From assembly GCA_026003255.1 (NCBI GenBank), contig BPGX01000002.1, positions 310,001-374,000 on the forward strand: a stretch of 64,000 nt of DNA. Direction: 5' to 3'. A model generated the notes under the pieces. The model ran no database searches. It worked only from the letters and a program-made list of their open reading frames with translations, and had not been told where the DNA came from. This stretch comes from Bacteroidia bacterium. Lineage in GTDB: Bacteria; Bacteroidota; Bacteroidia; B-17B0; Aurantibacillaceae. Of the stretch, positions 37,488-44,921 are shown one piece after another. Both the position numbers and the translations under genes were made by a program. The first letter of the stretch is position 1. Each line of letters starts with the position of its first letter.

Positions 37488-38363
37488 ATGAAACCTTTTG
37501 AAGAGTCCGAACTCATATTAACTCCTGAAAACCGCCTCTATCACATCAATCTCAAAGACGAAGACATTGCTGATACAGTGATTGTCGTGGGCGACCAAAA
37601 CAGAGTATCCGCCATTAGTAAATACTTTTCTAAACTGGATTACACCTCCGAACACCGGGAATTTATCGCACATACTGGTTATTATAACAATAAACGAATT
37701 ACTGTCCTATCCACTGGTATTGGCACAGACAATATTGACATTGTATTAACAGAATTAGACGCCGCCGTAAACATTGACCCCATCACCAGAAAAGAAAAAA
37801 CAAACAAACGACAATTAAAAATCATCCGGTTAGGCACCAGTGGCGCATTACAACCAGAAATCAATGTAAACGATATTGTAATAAGTACACATGGACTTGG
37901 CTTCGACGGACTTCTTAATTTTTACAATGTAGATGACAATATCTTTGAACACCCTATCAGCAAGGAATTCATAAAACATACGAACTGGTTAGATACACTC
38001 CCCTACCCATATTGTGTCAAAGGTTCTGATGAACTCATTAGTAAGTTCAAGGGTTTAAACAATGTACACTTTGGCATAACGGCTACTGCTCCCGGCTTTT
38101 ATGGACCGCAAGGAAGACAATTGCGCTTAAAATCAGCCATGCCCCAACTCAATGAACTCCTCACGTCTTTCAATTACAAGGGCTTAAAAATTACCAACTT
38201 TGAAATGGAAACTTCTGCTTTATATGGATTAGGCAAAGCTCTGGGACATCAATGCGTAACCGCTTGCGTTATTATTGCCAATCGTATTAACCGACAATTC
38301 ACCAAAAATTATTCTGAAAGCGTAGAAAAACTGATACAACTCAGTTTAGAAAAACTAACATAG
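37488..38363 (+). CDS. Nucleoside phosphorylase (uridine phosphorylase-like)
   Basis: A 291-residue member of the PNP/UDP-phosphorylase family, cleaving nucleosides with phosphate. It has the phosphate site VVGDQNRVSAISKYF, VLSTGIGTDNIDIVL, RLGTSGALQPEI and the ribose/base-binding FEMETSALYGLG with the conserved Glu-Met-Glu. There is no signal peptide. The uridine-versus-purine preference cannot be fixed; similar Bacteroidota proteins are named uridine phosphorylase. Confidence 0.92.
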   Translation: MKPFEESELILTPENRLYHINLKDEDIADTVIVVGDQNRVSAISKYFSKLDYTSEHREFIAHTGYYNNKRITVLSTGIGTDNIDIVLTELDAAVNIDPITRKEKTNKRQLKIIRLGTSGALQPEINVNDIVISTHGLGFDGLLNFYNVDDNIFEHPISKEFIKHTNWLDTLPYPYCVKGSDELISKFKGLNNVHFGITATAPGFYGPQGRQLRLKSAMPQLNELLTSFNYKGLKITNFEMETSALYGLGKALGHQCVTACVIIANRINRQFTKNYSESVEKLIQLSLEKLT

Positions 38364-38414
38364 ATTTGTTAGTAAAAACTTTTTGTTTGCATTTATTTAC
38401 ACCTATCTATGCCA

Positions 38415-38422
38415 TATCTTTG
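38415..38422 (+). promoter_or_regulatory. -7 element (TATCTTTG) for the SirB1-like gene
   Basis: An exact TAnnTTTG match eight bases before the ATG at 38431. It supports that start and implies an almost leaderless message. Confidence 0.55.
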
Positions 38423-38430
38423 AGGGCAAG

Positions 38431-39336
38431 ATGTTCTCAAAAGAATACAACACTTCAAAAAAAATAGAAGCCCTATTACAACTCATTGATGACCCGGATG
38501 AAAATGTATATTCTGAAGTCAAGCAACAATTATTGATGTTAGGGCCAGTAGCACTTCCTTATCTGGAAAGAATCTGGAATGAAACAATGAACAACTGGAT
38601 TGTCCAGCGTGTTGAAGAAATCATAGAAGATATCAAGTTCAATGAATTAGCCCGCGAATTAATTCATTGGAAATACCACAAACAAGAAGATTTACTTTAC
38701 GCTGTATGGTTAATCAATCATTTTCAATATCCTGAAATATCATTAGAGTACCTTCAAAAAAAGATTGAACAAATAAAAAAAGATATCTGGATAGAATTTG
38801 CTGAAGACCTCACCGCATTAGAAGAAATCACCATCATTAATCACATTATTTACGATGTACATCAATTTTCTCCTAATATCGCCAACTTTTACGCAATTCA
38901 AAACAATTATCTCCATTATGTTTTAGAAAACAAAAAAGGCAATAATATCTCATTAGGCATTTTGTATTTAATTATTACTCAAAGCTTGAACCTTCCTGTC
39001 TTTGCCGTAAATATCCCCGATTATCTTATTTTATCTTACATTAATGACGATACTAACTTATACGATGCTAAAACCGATACCATTCAGGAAGCATCTTTGT
39101 TTTACATCAACCCTTTTAGTAAAGGAACATTATTACAAAAAGAAGACATAAAAGAATTTTTAAACCAACTTCAAACTCCAGAAAATTCCAACTATTTCAT
39201 TCCTTGTAGTAATGCTGTAGTTATAGAAAAATTAATTGCAAGCTTTGCTCAATCTTATGCTCATCAAGGAAATTCGGCGATGTACAAACGCTACAAAACA
39301 CTCTTACAAAAATTAAGTGAAAGTATTAATCTTTAA
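38431..39336 (+). CDS. SirB1-like transglutaminase-fold protein
   Basis: A 301-residue protein. The N-terminal 90 residues are helical with a HEAT-like unit (KIEALLQLIDDPDENVYSEV); the rest matches the SirB1/transglutaminase-like fold, notably NKKGNNISLGILYLIITQSL and VFAVNIPDYLILSY. The usual catalytic Cys of transglutaminases is not evident, so it is probably a non-enzymatic member. ATG 38431 was chosen over 38383 because of the promoter element between them. It is convergent with the SUMF1-like pair. Confidence 0.8.
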   Translation: MFSKEYNTSKKIEALLQLIDDPDENVYSEVKQQLLMLGPVALPYLERIWNETMNNWIVQRVEEIIEDIKFNELARELIHWKYHKQEDLLYAVWLINHFQYPEISLEYLQKKIEQIKKDIWIEFAEDLTALEEITIINHIIYDVHQFSPNIANFYAIQNNYLHYVLENKKGNNISLGILYLIITQSLNLPVFAVNIPDYLILSYINDDTNLYDAKTDTIQEASLFYINPFSKGTLLQKEDIKEFLNQLQTPENSNYFIPCSNAVVIEKLIASFAQSYAHQGNSAMYKRYKTLLQKLSESINL

Positions 39337-39382
39337 GTTATTTAAGAAAAAACTCATCAAAGAAAAATAGTACAATCACTTC

Positions 39383-40171
39383 TTATTTTTTCTTCACAAC
39401 CATCGCTACTCTAAATCCTACATAAGCAGCAGCTTTCTCATCCCACGGTAGTCGTGCACCTACTTCACAATAATTTAAATCGTGAAACCAATCACCACCC
39501 TTTACAAATCCTTCTTCTTCCACCATTTCAGAAACATTACCACTCATACAATATAAACCCAACCTATTAGGAGAATACGAATCCACTGGCTTTGTGGCAA
39601 AATTTCCATCACCAAATCTACTTTTACTCAGTTCCACGTCAGCCGCTTCCTTATAATTTAATCTATAACAACCGTATAATTTTTTTCGTTTAGCATCATA
39701 AGGTTCATTTGTATTCCATCCATACTTATTCTCTTCTTTCCCGCCTCTTGCTGCCCACATCCATTCTTTTTCTGTAGGTAATCTAAACACCACTTTTTGT
39801 TTTTGGTCTGGATACAGATCTATATATATTTTTGTCAACCACTCACAAAACGCCATTGCACCTTCACGAGTAATATTAACAACAGGAAAGTCCTTATATT
39901 CAAGATGAGAATGGTAAAACTCAGCCATCACTTTGTAATCAAAAGAATCTTGCATTTGAAGCCATTTGAGTGTATCAATGAAAAACGCCTTATTGTTTAA
40001 TTCACTATTTGTAAGAAATATATTATACATTTCATTGGTCACTTCATATTTCATCACATATAGAGTATCATTGATTTTTTCGAAATTTTTCAAATACAAT
40101 TTGAAATCGAAATTTTGCCCGCTACTCACATGGGAAATCAAGATAAATCCCACAATCATATTTATTTTCAT
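39383..40171 (-). CDS. Exported SUMF1/FGE-fold protein, copy A
   Basis: A 262-residue exported protein with a signal peptide (IVGFILISHVSSGQ). The formylglycine-generating-enzyme fold is clear: MKYEVTNEMYNIFL, FPVVNITREGAMAFCEWL, FRLPTEKEWMWAARGG, GNVSEMV, VKGGDWF and YVGFRVAMV. Near the C-terminus NYCEVGARLPW has only one of the two copper-binding cysteines of true FGE enzymes, so sulfatase activation is unlikely; GldJ/GldK-type structural relatives are more comparable. ATG 40171 starts the signal peptide. It is a tandem paralogue of the gene upstream. Confidence 0.85.
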   Translation of the reverse strand: MKINMIVGFILISHVSSGQNFDFKLYLKNFEKINDTLYVMKYEVTNEMYNIFLTNSELNNKAFFIDTLKWLQMQDSFDYKVMAEFYHSHLEYKDFPVVNITREGAMAFCEWLTKIYIDLYPDQKQKVVFRLPTEKEWMWAARGGKEENKYGWNTNEPYDAKRKKLYGCYRLNYKEAADVELSKSRFGDGNFATKPVDSYSPNRLGLYCMSGNVSEMVEEEGFVKGGDWFHDLNYCEVGARLPWDEKAAAYVGFRVAMVVKKK

Positions 40172-40230
40172 AAATATTAATTTTGAGACATGAGTTACAA
40201 TCTTTTTCGCTGTATTACAATACATCATCT

Positions 40231-41017
40231 TTAATTTTTTTCCAGCACAATCATTGCTACTCTAAATCCAATGTATGGTTTCGGTGACCCATCCCAAGAA
40301 ATCATGGGGCTAATCTTACAATATTCATATCCATGCATCCAATCTCCACCCTTTACAATCTTAGCGTTTTGAACCATTTCAGAAACATTCCCACTCATGT
40401 TATACATACCATAATCGTTAGATTGAAAAGAATTTACGGGCTTTAATAGATTTGTATTTTGTTCCGTATCGGTTTCATTATAATAATTGCCCTTAGGTCT
40501 TCCGTTTTTATCAATTATTTCATTGCCCACCCATCCATAAATCGATTCTTTGTTTCTACCTCTGGCTGCAATTATCCACTCTTCTTCTGTAGGTAACCGA
40601 AAATAAACTCTTTTGAACTTTCGTTTTTTAACTTTTTTATATTGACTTGTCAACCATTTACAAAACAACTCTGCTGCTTTATAACTAATATTCACTACTG
40701 GATAATCTTTAAATGAACCGCTCGAATGATAAAATTGAGCATGAACAGCACTATAATGTTCTTTTTTTAACCATTGTGAAGTGTCTATTTGTAGTTCAGG
40801 ATTGTCCTTATTTTCTGGATCATCTAAAAATTGATGATACAATTGATTACTTATTTCAAACTTACTCATATAAAGTATCGTTAATACAGGCAAAAGCAAA
40901 ATTCTTTGAATATAAAATATTCTGATAAAATCCCCATTTTGTCATAACAATTGTTGCAATTACAAAAAATAACAATAATCTGCTTTCTTTTATATTGAAA
41001 AGCAAAAAAATATTCAT
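40231..41017 (-). CDS. Exported SUMF1/FGE-fold protein, copy B (one +1 insertion)
   Basis: A tandem paralogue of the preceding feature. The main segment (from about 40870 to 40231) has MSKFEISNQLYHQFL, KDYPVVNISYKAAELFCKWL, FRLPTEEEWIIAARGR, GNVSEMV and YIGFRVAMI. Its N-terminus lies in another frame: from ATG 41017 a hydrophobic leader (LLLFFVIATIV) reads into CINDTLYE and stops near 40861, while copy A reads through INDTLYVMKYEV. Removing one base near 40870-40880 joins them into about 261 residues, almost equal to copy A. It too has only one cysteine in GYEYCKISPM. Confidence 0.78.
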
Positions 41018-41640
41018 TTTATTCCAAATTACTTTCTGTTTACAAGATTTTATGTGTGAACAGAATACATTCATATTAATACATATTAATATAATTTGAA
41101 ACAAAGATAAACAAATTTTTATAAATGTAAAAACTTCAATTTCTCAAAATAATTTGAACGGCTTATTTTTTATATTGTTGGTTCAATCTACAAATTACAA
41201 AACACAACATCACCAACCCTTTCATATTTTGGAATGACAAAGGAAAGAAAGAAAAACCTACTCTTCCCTATACCTGAAAAATTTTCTCAACTATAGTATG
41301 CAAATATAAGAAAGAATCAATATTCAAACCAAGGAAGATCAAGGAATGGCTATTACTCCAATCACCCCAAAAACTAAAACGTTCAAAACAAAGCATTCAC
41401 AACGAACTCAATAGAAATACTTCTTCTACCTATGGAAAATACACTGCAACACAAGCCCAAAAATGATATAATGAAAAAAGGAAATTTCTCGTTAAAAACC
41501 TCAAAATAAAAAATCATCCAGAATTGGAAAGTAAAAATTATTGAAATGCTCATCCACTATCGTTAGTCGCTCATTATTGCCGAAAAAAGTGTTCTAATAG
41601 TATTATCCAATCTCTTCATTCCATTGCTTGCATCGGCTGG

Positions 41641-41979
41641 GTGAAAACTCTGACTTTTGATAATGGTAAAGAATTTGCCTTTGGATACTCTCATCCAGAA
41701 TGCTCTGCATGTCCGAATTTATTTTACTCATCCTTATTCTGCTTGGAAAAAGGAACGCGTGAAAATACGAATGGACGATTACGAATGTTCTTACCTAAAA
41801 AGTTTGATTACTCCAAGTTAAAACCGCCATAATTAAGCTACATTCAGGAATGTATCAATAATCGTCCTATGAAGGTGTTAGGTTATTTATCACCCAATCA
41901 ATTTTTATTGAAGGAATTAGGCACTAAAATTTTACCTAAACTGTCAAACCCTTCCACTCGTGGAAGGGTGGAAGGTTGA
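41641..41979 (+). pseudogene. IS30-family transposase C-terminal remnant
   Basis: Contains the catalytic-domain end of an IS30 transposase with one in-frame stop (TAA, 41830-41832) and then the characteristic NNRPMKVLGYLSPNQFL tail. No intact start or N-terminal helix-turn-helix is present, so it cannot transpose by itself. Confidence 0.78.
41948..41969. repeat. Strong hairpin at the IS remnant's right side
   Basis: The arms ACCCTTCCAC and GTGGAAGGGT are perfect 10-base inverted repeats with a two-base loop. The sequence sits inside the end of the transposase frame. It has no U-run, so it is not a clear terminator. Confidence 0.6.
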
Positions 41980-42073
41980 ACCTGCATTATTTTTTGTAAA
42001 AAAGAAGGAATTTTTTTAAACCCAGTGAGCGTATTTTTATACACTATTTAATTGATTAATACAATTACACTAA

Positions 42074-42093
42074 AATACCCATTTTTAGGTATT
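42074..42093. promoter_or_regulatory. Imperfect palindrome at the -33 region of the HmuY/chelatase operon
   Basis: AATACCCATTTTTAGGTATT has outer arms AATACC/GGTATT (six base pairs). It ends at the likely -33 box (TTG at 42092-42094), 21 bases before the -7 element. It could be an operator. Confidence 0.4.
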
Positions 42094-42115
42094 GTTATTA
42101 TCTCTATTCTTTGTC

Positions 42116-42123
42116 TACATTTG
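42116..42123 (+). promoter_or_regulatory. -7 element (TACATTTG) for the HmuY/chelatase operon
   Basis: An exact TAnnTTTG match. A TTG at 42092-42094 is 21 bases upstream, the spacing expected for the -33 box. The leader to the ATG at 42163 is unusually long for this window (39 bases) and holds a palindrome. Confidence 0.65.
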
Positions 42124-42137
42124 CCCCCAACACTTTT

Positions 42138-42152
42138 TTAGAATAATTCTAA
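42138..42152. promoter_or_regulatory. 7-1-7 palindrome resembling a Fur-family operator
   Basis: TTAGAAT-A-ATTCTAA is a perfect 7-1-7 inverted repeat between the -7 element and the start codon. Fur, PerR and Zur boxes have this architecture (PerR TTATAATnATTATAA differs by one symmetric pair). A bound repressor would block transcription, fitting iron or haem control of the operon. Confidence 0.55.
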
Positions 42153-42162
42153 ACAAAAAACC

Positions 42163-43404
42163 ATGAAAAAATCAACATTTATTATCGGTATTATTTATGG
42201 TTCAATACATTTAAGTATTGCACAAACAACTATTGATACAGTTAGTGTCGGCTCTGGATATGCTAATGAAAAATGGTACAGTTTAGAGAATGATGAGCAG
42301 GGCAGTAGCCCCAAAAACAATTGGGATATTGCTTTTGAAACATCAGGAATGGGTTCTGCCATTCATATTAACTCTGTTATTGGCACAAAATTGTGGTTAT
42401 ATCCCAACGGAGACACCAGTGCGTGGAACAGTATTGACACCAGTGGTATAAACACATGGGTGCCTCGTTACAACTCAGATACAAGCTGGTCAGTTGGTGC
42501 ATTTAATGTTGGCGCTACTTCTAATCCTTATGATTTGGGTTGGGGTATATATAATTCCATTACACACGAAGTAATTGGAGATTCTTTGTTTATCATTAAA
42601 TTATCTAACAATCAGTATAAAAAATTATGGATTAAAAAACTATCAAGTGGTGTATATTACTTTCAATATGCGGATTTGAATGGGAATAATCTACAGAATG
42701 AAAGTATTGCTAAAGCATCTTATAACACTAAAACATTGGTTTATTATTCTATTCAAAACAATATGATACTTGATCGTGAACCAGTTTCGGCCAACTGGGA
42801 TTTAGTGTTTAAGCAATATACGGCATTTATTCCTTCTCCTTACACTGTTGCAGGAGTACTACAAAACAAAGGCGTAAGTGCCATTAAAGTGCATCCGGTT
42901 GATACTTCTTATAATCAGTGGTTTAATCATACATGGAATACTGCTATAAACACTATTGGTTATAATTGGAAAAATTATACAGGTAGTTGGCAAATAGAAG
43001 ATTCGCTGGTTTATTTTGTGAAAAGCAAGCAGGGCGATGTGTGGAAATTGATTTTTACTGGCTTTGGAGGAAGTGGAAATGGTAATTATATTTTCAAAAA
43101 ACAAAAAATCAGTCCTACTTCTGTTGCATCTTATGTATCAGAAATGCCTGAAATTATTTTATATCCAGTTCCAGCTAAAAATTATTTGAATATCTTGCTT
43201 AATCAAAAAAATCAAAAGATTCAAGAGGTTGTTATTGATATAATGGATTTGTCTGGCAAAAATCTGATCCATAAAAAATGGACAAATGTTCAACCTTTTG
43301 ATAACCAATCCATCAATGTAGAAGATTTACCATCAGGTGTTTATATTATTTCTATTTCTGGTGAAAATTTCAAAACAACTCAAAAATTCATCAAGCAAAA
43401 CTAA
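42163..43404 (+). CDS. HmuY-like secreted protein with T9SS sorting domain
   Basis: A 413-residue secreted protein. The signal peptide ends in HLSIAQ. The HmuY-like region has GSGYANEKWYSLENDEQG, NNWDIAFETSGMGSA and NWDLVFKQYTAFI, then a late IGYNWK motif and DVWKLIFTGFGGSGNG. HmuY proteins are haem- or porphyrin-binding haemophore-like proteins. The last 80 residues are a type A T9SS sorting domain (LYPVPAKNYLNILLN, LPSGVYIISISGENFKTTQK), so it is probably exported to the surface. It is the first of five co-directional genes with gaps under ten bases or overlaps. Confidence 0.83.
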   Translation: MKKSTFIIGIIYGSIHLSIAQTTIDTVSVGSGYANEKWYSLENDEQGSSPKNNWDIAFETSGMGSAIHINSVIGTKLWLYPNGDTSAWNSIDTSGINTWVPRYNSDTSWSVGAFNVGATSNPYDLGWGIYNSITHEVIGDSLFIIKLSNNQYKKLWIKKLSSGVYYFQYADLNGNNLQNESIAKASYNTKTLVYYSIQNNMILDREPVSANWDLVFKQYTAFIPSPYTVAGVLQNKGVSAIKVHPVDTSYNQWFNHTWNTAINTIGYNWKNYTGSWQIEDSLVYFVKSKQGDVWKLIFTGFGGSGNGNYIFKKQKISPTSVASYVSEMPEIILYPVPAKNYLNILLNQKNQKIQEVVIDIMDLSGKNLIHKKWTNVQPFDNQSINVEDLPSGVYIISISGENFKTTQKFIKQN

Positions 43405-43410
43405 AAAAGT

Positions 43411-44352
43411 ATGAAAACAATTTTTTATCCCGTCATCTTGTTTACTACAATCTTTATAATAGCGTCTTGTGGTAATACATCATTAAAAAACACATCGTCT
43501 GATAAAAATGAAAAGTCAAAAAAAATTGGAATATTGCTGGTCAATCATGGTTCTCGCTCTGAAACGTGGAGGAACGCATTGATTCAACTTGAAACAACGG
43601 TGAGAGATAGCATTTTATCTTTACCAAATGTAACGATGATAAAAACAGCATTTATGGAATACACTGAACCTTCTATTGCTACTCGTTTAAAGCAAATGGA
43701 TAGTGCCGGCATTACAGATGTTATCATTGTACCGATATTTCTGACAGTTTCACCGCACACGTTTGAGGATATTCCAACCATTGTGGGATTAAAAGAAGAT
43801 CCTGAATCTATGGAAATGTTGAAAATAGAAAAAATTGAACGATATACACCTAAAGCCAGAGTGCATATTACTCCTTTATTAGATTTTACTGATATTTTAA
43901 AGAAAAATGTATTGAGAAGAACTATCCAACTTTCAGAAAATCCTGCAAAAGAAGCACTGGTTTTGATAGGATATGGTGATCAAAGATATTTGAAAGAATG
44001 GGAGGATTTGTTTGCATCTGTAGCAGAATATGTAAAAGACAGTATTGGAATAAATAATTATTCGTATGGTTGGTGTGGACATCTGGTTCATTACAATCCA
44101 GACGAAACTACCAAAGCTGTCAATAAAGCATTGCAAAATGCTGAAAAGGCAATAGTCATTCCTGTATTGGTTGCCCATGATGAAATGTTTCAAATTAAAA
44201 TAATTGGGGGTGGCATAGAAAAGGTTTCAGATTATTCTAAACGAGTTAAATACAAACCGGATGCTATTCTTCCGGATGAAAATGTGACCCGATGGATAAT
44301 TGACATTTCAAAGAAATTTGTAAAAGATGTTGTCAATTCAAATGCTGTGTAA
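43411..44352 (+). CDS. Lipid-anchored CbiX/CbiK-type chelatase
   Basis: A 313-residue protein of the sirohydrochlorin chelatase (CbiX/CbiK) family, but with a lipoprotein signal (FIIASC, Cys20), so it acts outside the cytoplasm. The N-terminal active-site strand is GILLVNHGSRSETW (His46). Other features are TDVIIVPIFLTVSPHTFEDI and IVIPVLVAHDEMFQIKIIGG, the usual second active-site region with a histidine. Periplasmic CbiK relatives bind haem. Inside a HmuY/TonB operon it could insert or remove the metal of imported tetrapyrroles. Cobalt delivery for B12 is the main alternative. Confidence 0.85.
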   Translation: MKTIFYPVILFTTIFIIASCGNTSLKNTSSDKNEKSKKIGILLVNHGSRSETWRNALIQLETTVRDSILSLPNVTMIKTAFMEYTEPSIATRLKQMDSAGITDVIIVPIFLTVSPHTFEDIPTIVGLKEDPESMEMLKIEKIERYTPKARVHITPLLDFTDILKKNVLRRTIQLSENPAKEALVLIGYGDQRYLKEWEDLFASVAEYVKDSIGINNYSYGWCGHLVHYNPDETTKAVNKALQNAEKAIVIPVLVAHDEMFQIKIIGGGIEKVSDYSKRVKYKPDAILPDENVTRWIIDISKKFVKDVVNSNAV

Positions 44353-44354
44353 AA

Positions 44355-44921
44355 ATGAAAATAAATAAGTTTTGGAGAAAAATAATCATCGATTGGCATC
44401 GGGATATTGGATATTTAATTTCAGGTCTCATTTTAATTTATTGTATTTCCGGAATCGCTCTTAATCATATTGATGATTTTAATCCAGATTTCATTGTTCA
44501 AAGAGACACTGTTCAAATCAATATTCAACTTGAAAATGTAAATAATGATCTCATACTCAAACTTTCTGCATTAGTGGGAGAAACTAAATTTAAAGTTTGG
44601 GAGAAGCCCACAAAAGATCAACTGAAAATTTATTATGATAATGCTACATTACATATTTATCTAAACGAAAATAAAGGCGTGTATGAACAATTAAAAAAAC
44701 GTCCTCTTCTTTATCATGTCAATTTAATACACAGAAATTCTGTGAAAGGTTGGAAATGGGCATCGGATATTTTTTCTACATTATTAATTATTCTTACTAT
44801 CACGGGATTGTTTATTCTGAAAGGTAAATACTCATTTATGAAAAGAGGTGTTTGGTTCGTTTTACTTGGTATGTTCCCGCCCATTATAGCAATTGTGTTT
44901 TTTATATATTTTCAAAAATGA
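44355..44921 (+). CDS. PepSY-associated membrane protein
   Basis: A 188-residue inner-membrane protein with an N-terminal helix (DIGYLISGLILIYCISGIAL), a periplasmic loop of about 90 residues, and two C-terminal helices (IFSTLLIILTITGLFIL, WFVLLGMFPPIIAIVFFIYF). The NH2-terminal HRDIGY and later LIHRNSVKGWKWASDIFS match PepSY-associated transmembrane proteins, often found with TonB receptors and iron uptake. The histidines could bind haem. It overlaps the TonB receptor gene by four bases (ATGA). Confidence 0.82.
   Translation: MKINKFWRKIIIDWHRDIGYLISGLILIYCISGIALNHIDDFNPDFIVQRDTVQINIQLENVNNDLILKLSALVGETKFKVWEKPTKDQLKIYYDNATLHIYLNENKGVYEQLKKRPLLYHVNLIHRNSVKGWKWASDIFSTLLIILTITGLFILKGKYSFMKRGVWFVLLGMFPPIIAIVFFIYFQK

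Larger units (their letters stand above)
41221..41979 (+). mobile_element. Decayed IS30-family insertion sequence
   Basis: Remnant of an IS30-type transposase. The best part (41641 on) reads GWVKTLTFDNGKEFAFGYS, then GTRENTNGRLRMFLPKKFDY, stops at 41830-41832, and continues in the same frame with YIQECINNRPMKVLGYLSPN to 41979. TFDNGKEF and RENTNGRLR carry the DDE-type Asp and Glu. Upstream fragments (NELNRNTSSTYGKYTATQAQ, LKIKNHPELESK) are broken by stops and frame changes. A hairpin at 41948-41969 lies near the right end. The outer limits and target duplication are not visible to me. Confidence 0.75.

Noticed and set aside
39383-41017. Sulfatase-activating formylglycine-generating enzymes.
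   Set aside because: Both copies keep only one of the two active-site cysteines, and no sulfatase gene lies in the window.
41980-42162. Possible cobalamin riboswitch ahead of the chelatase operon.
   Set aside because: I find only the promoter and two palindromes, and no B12-box-like sequence.
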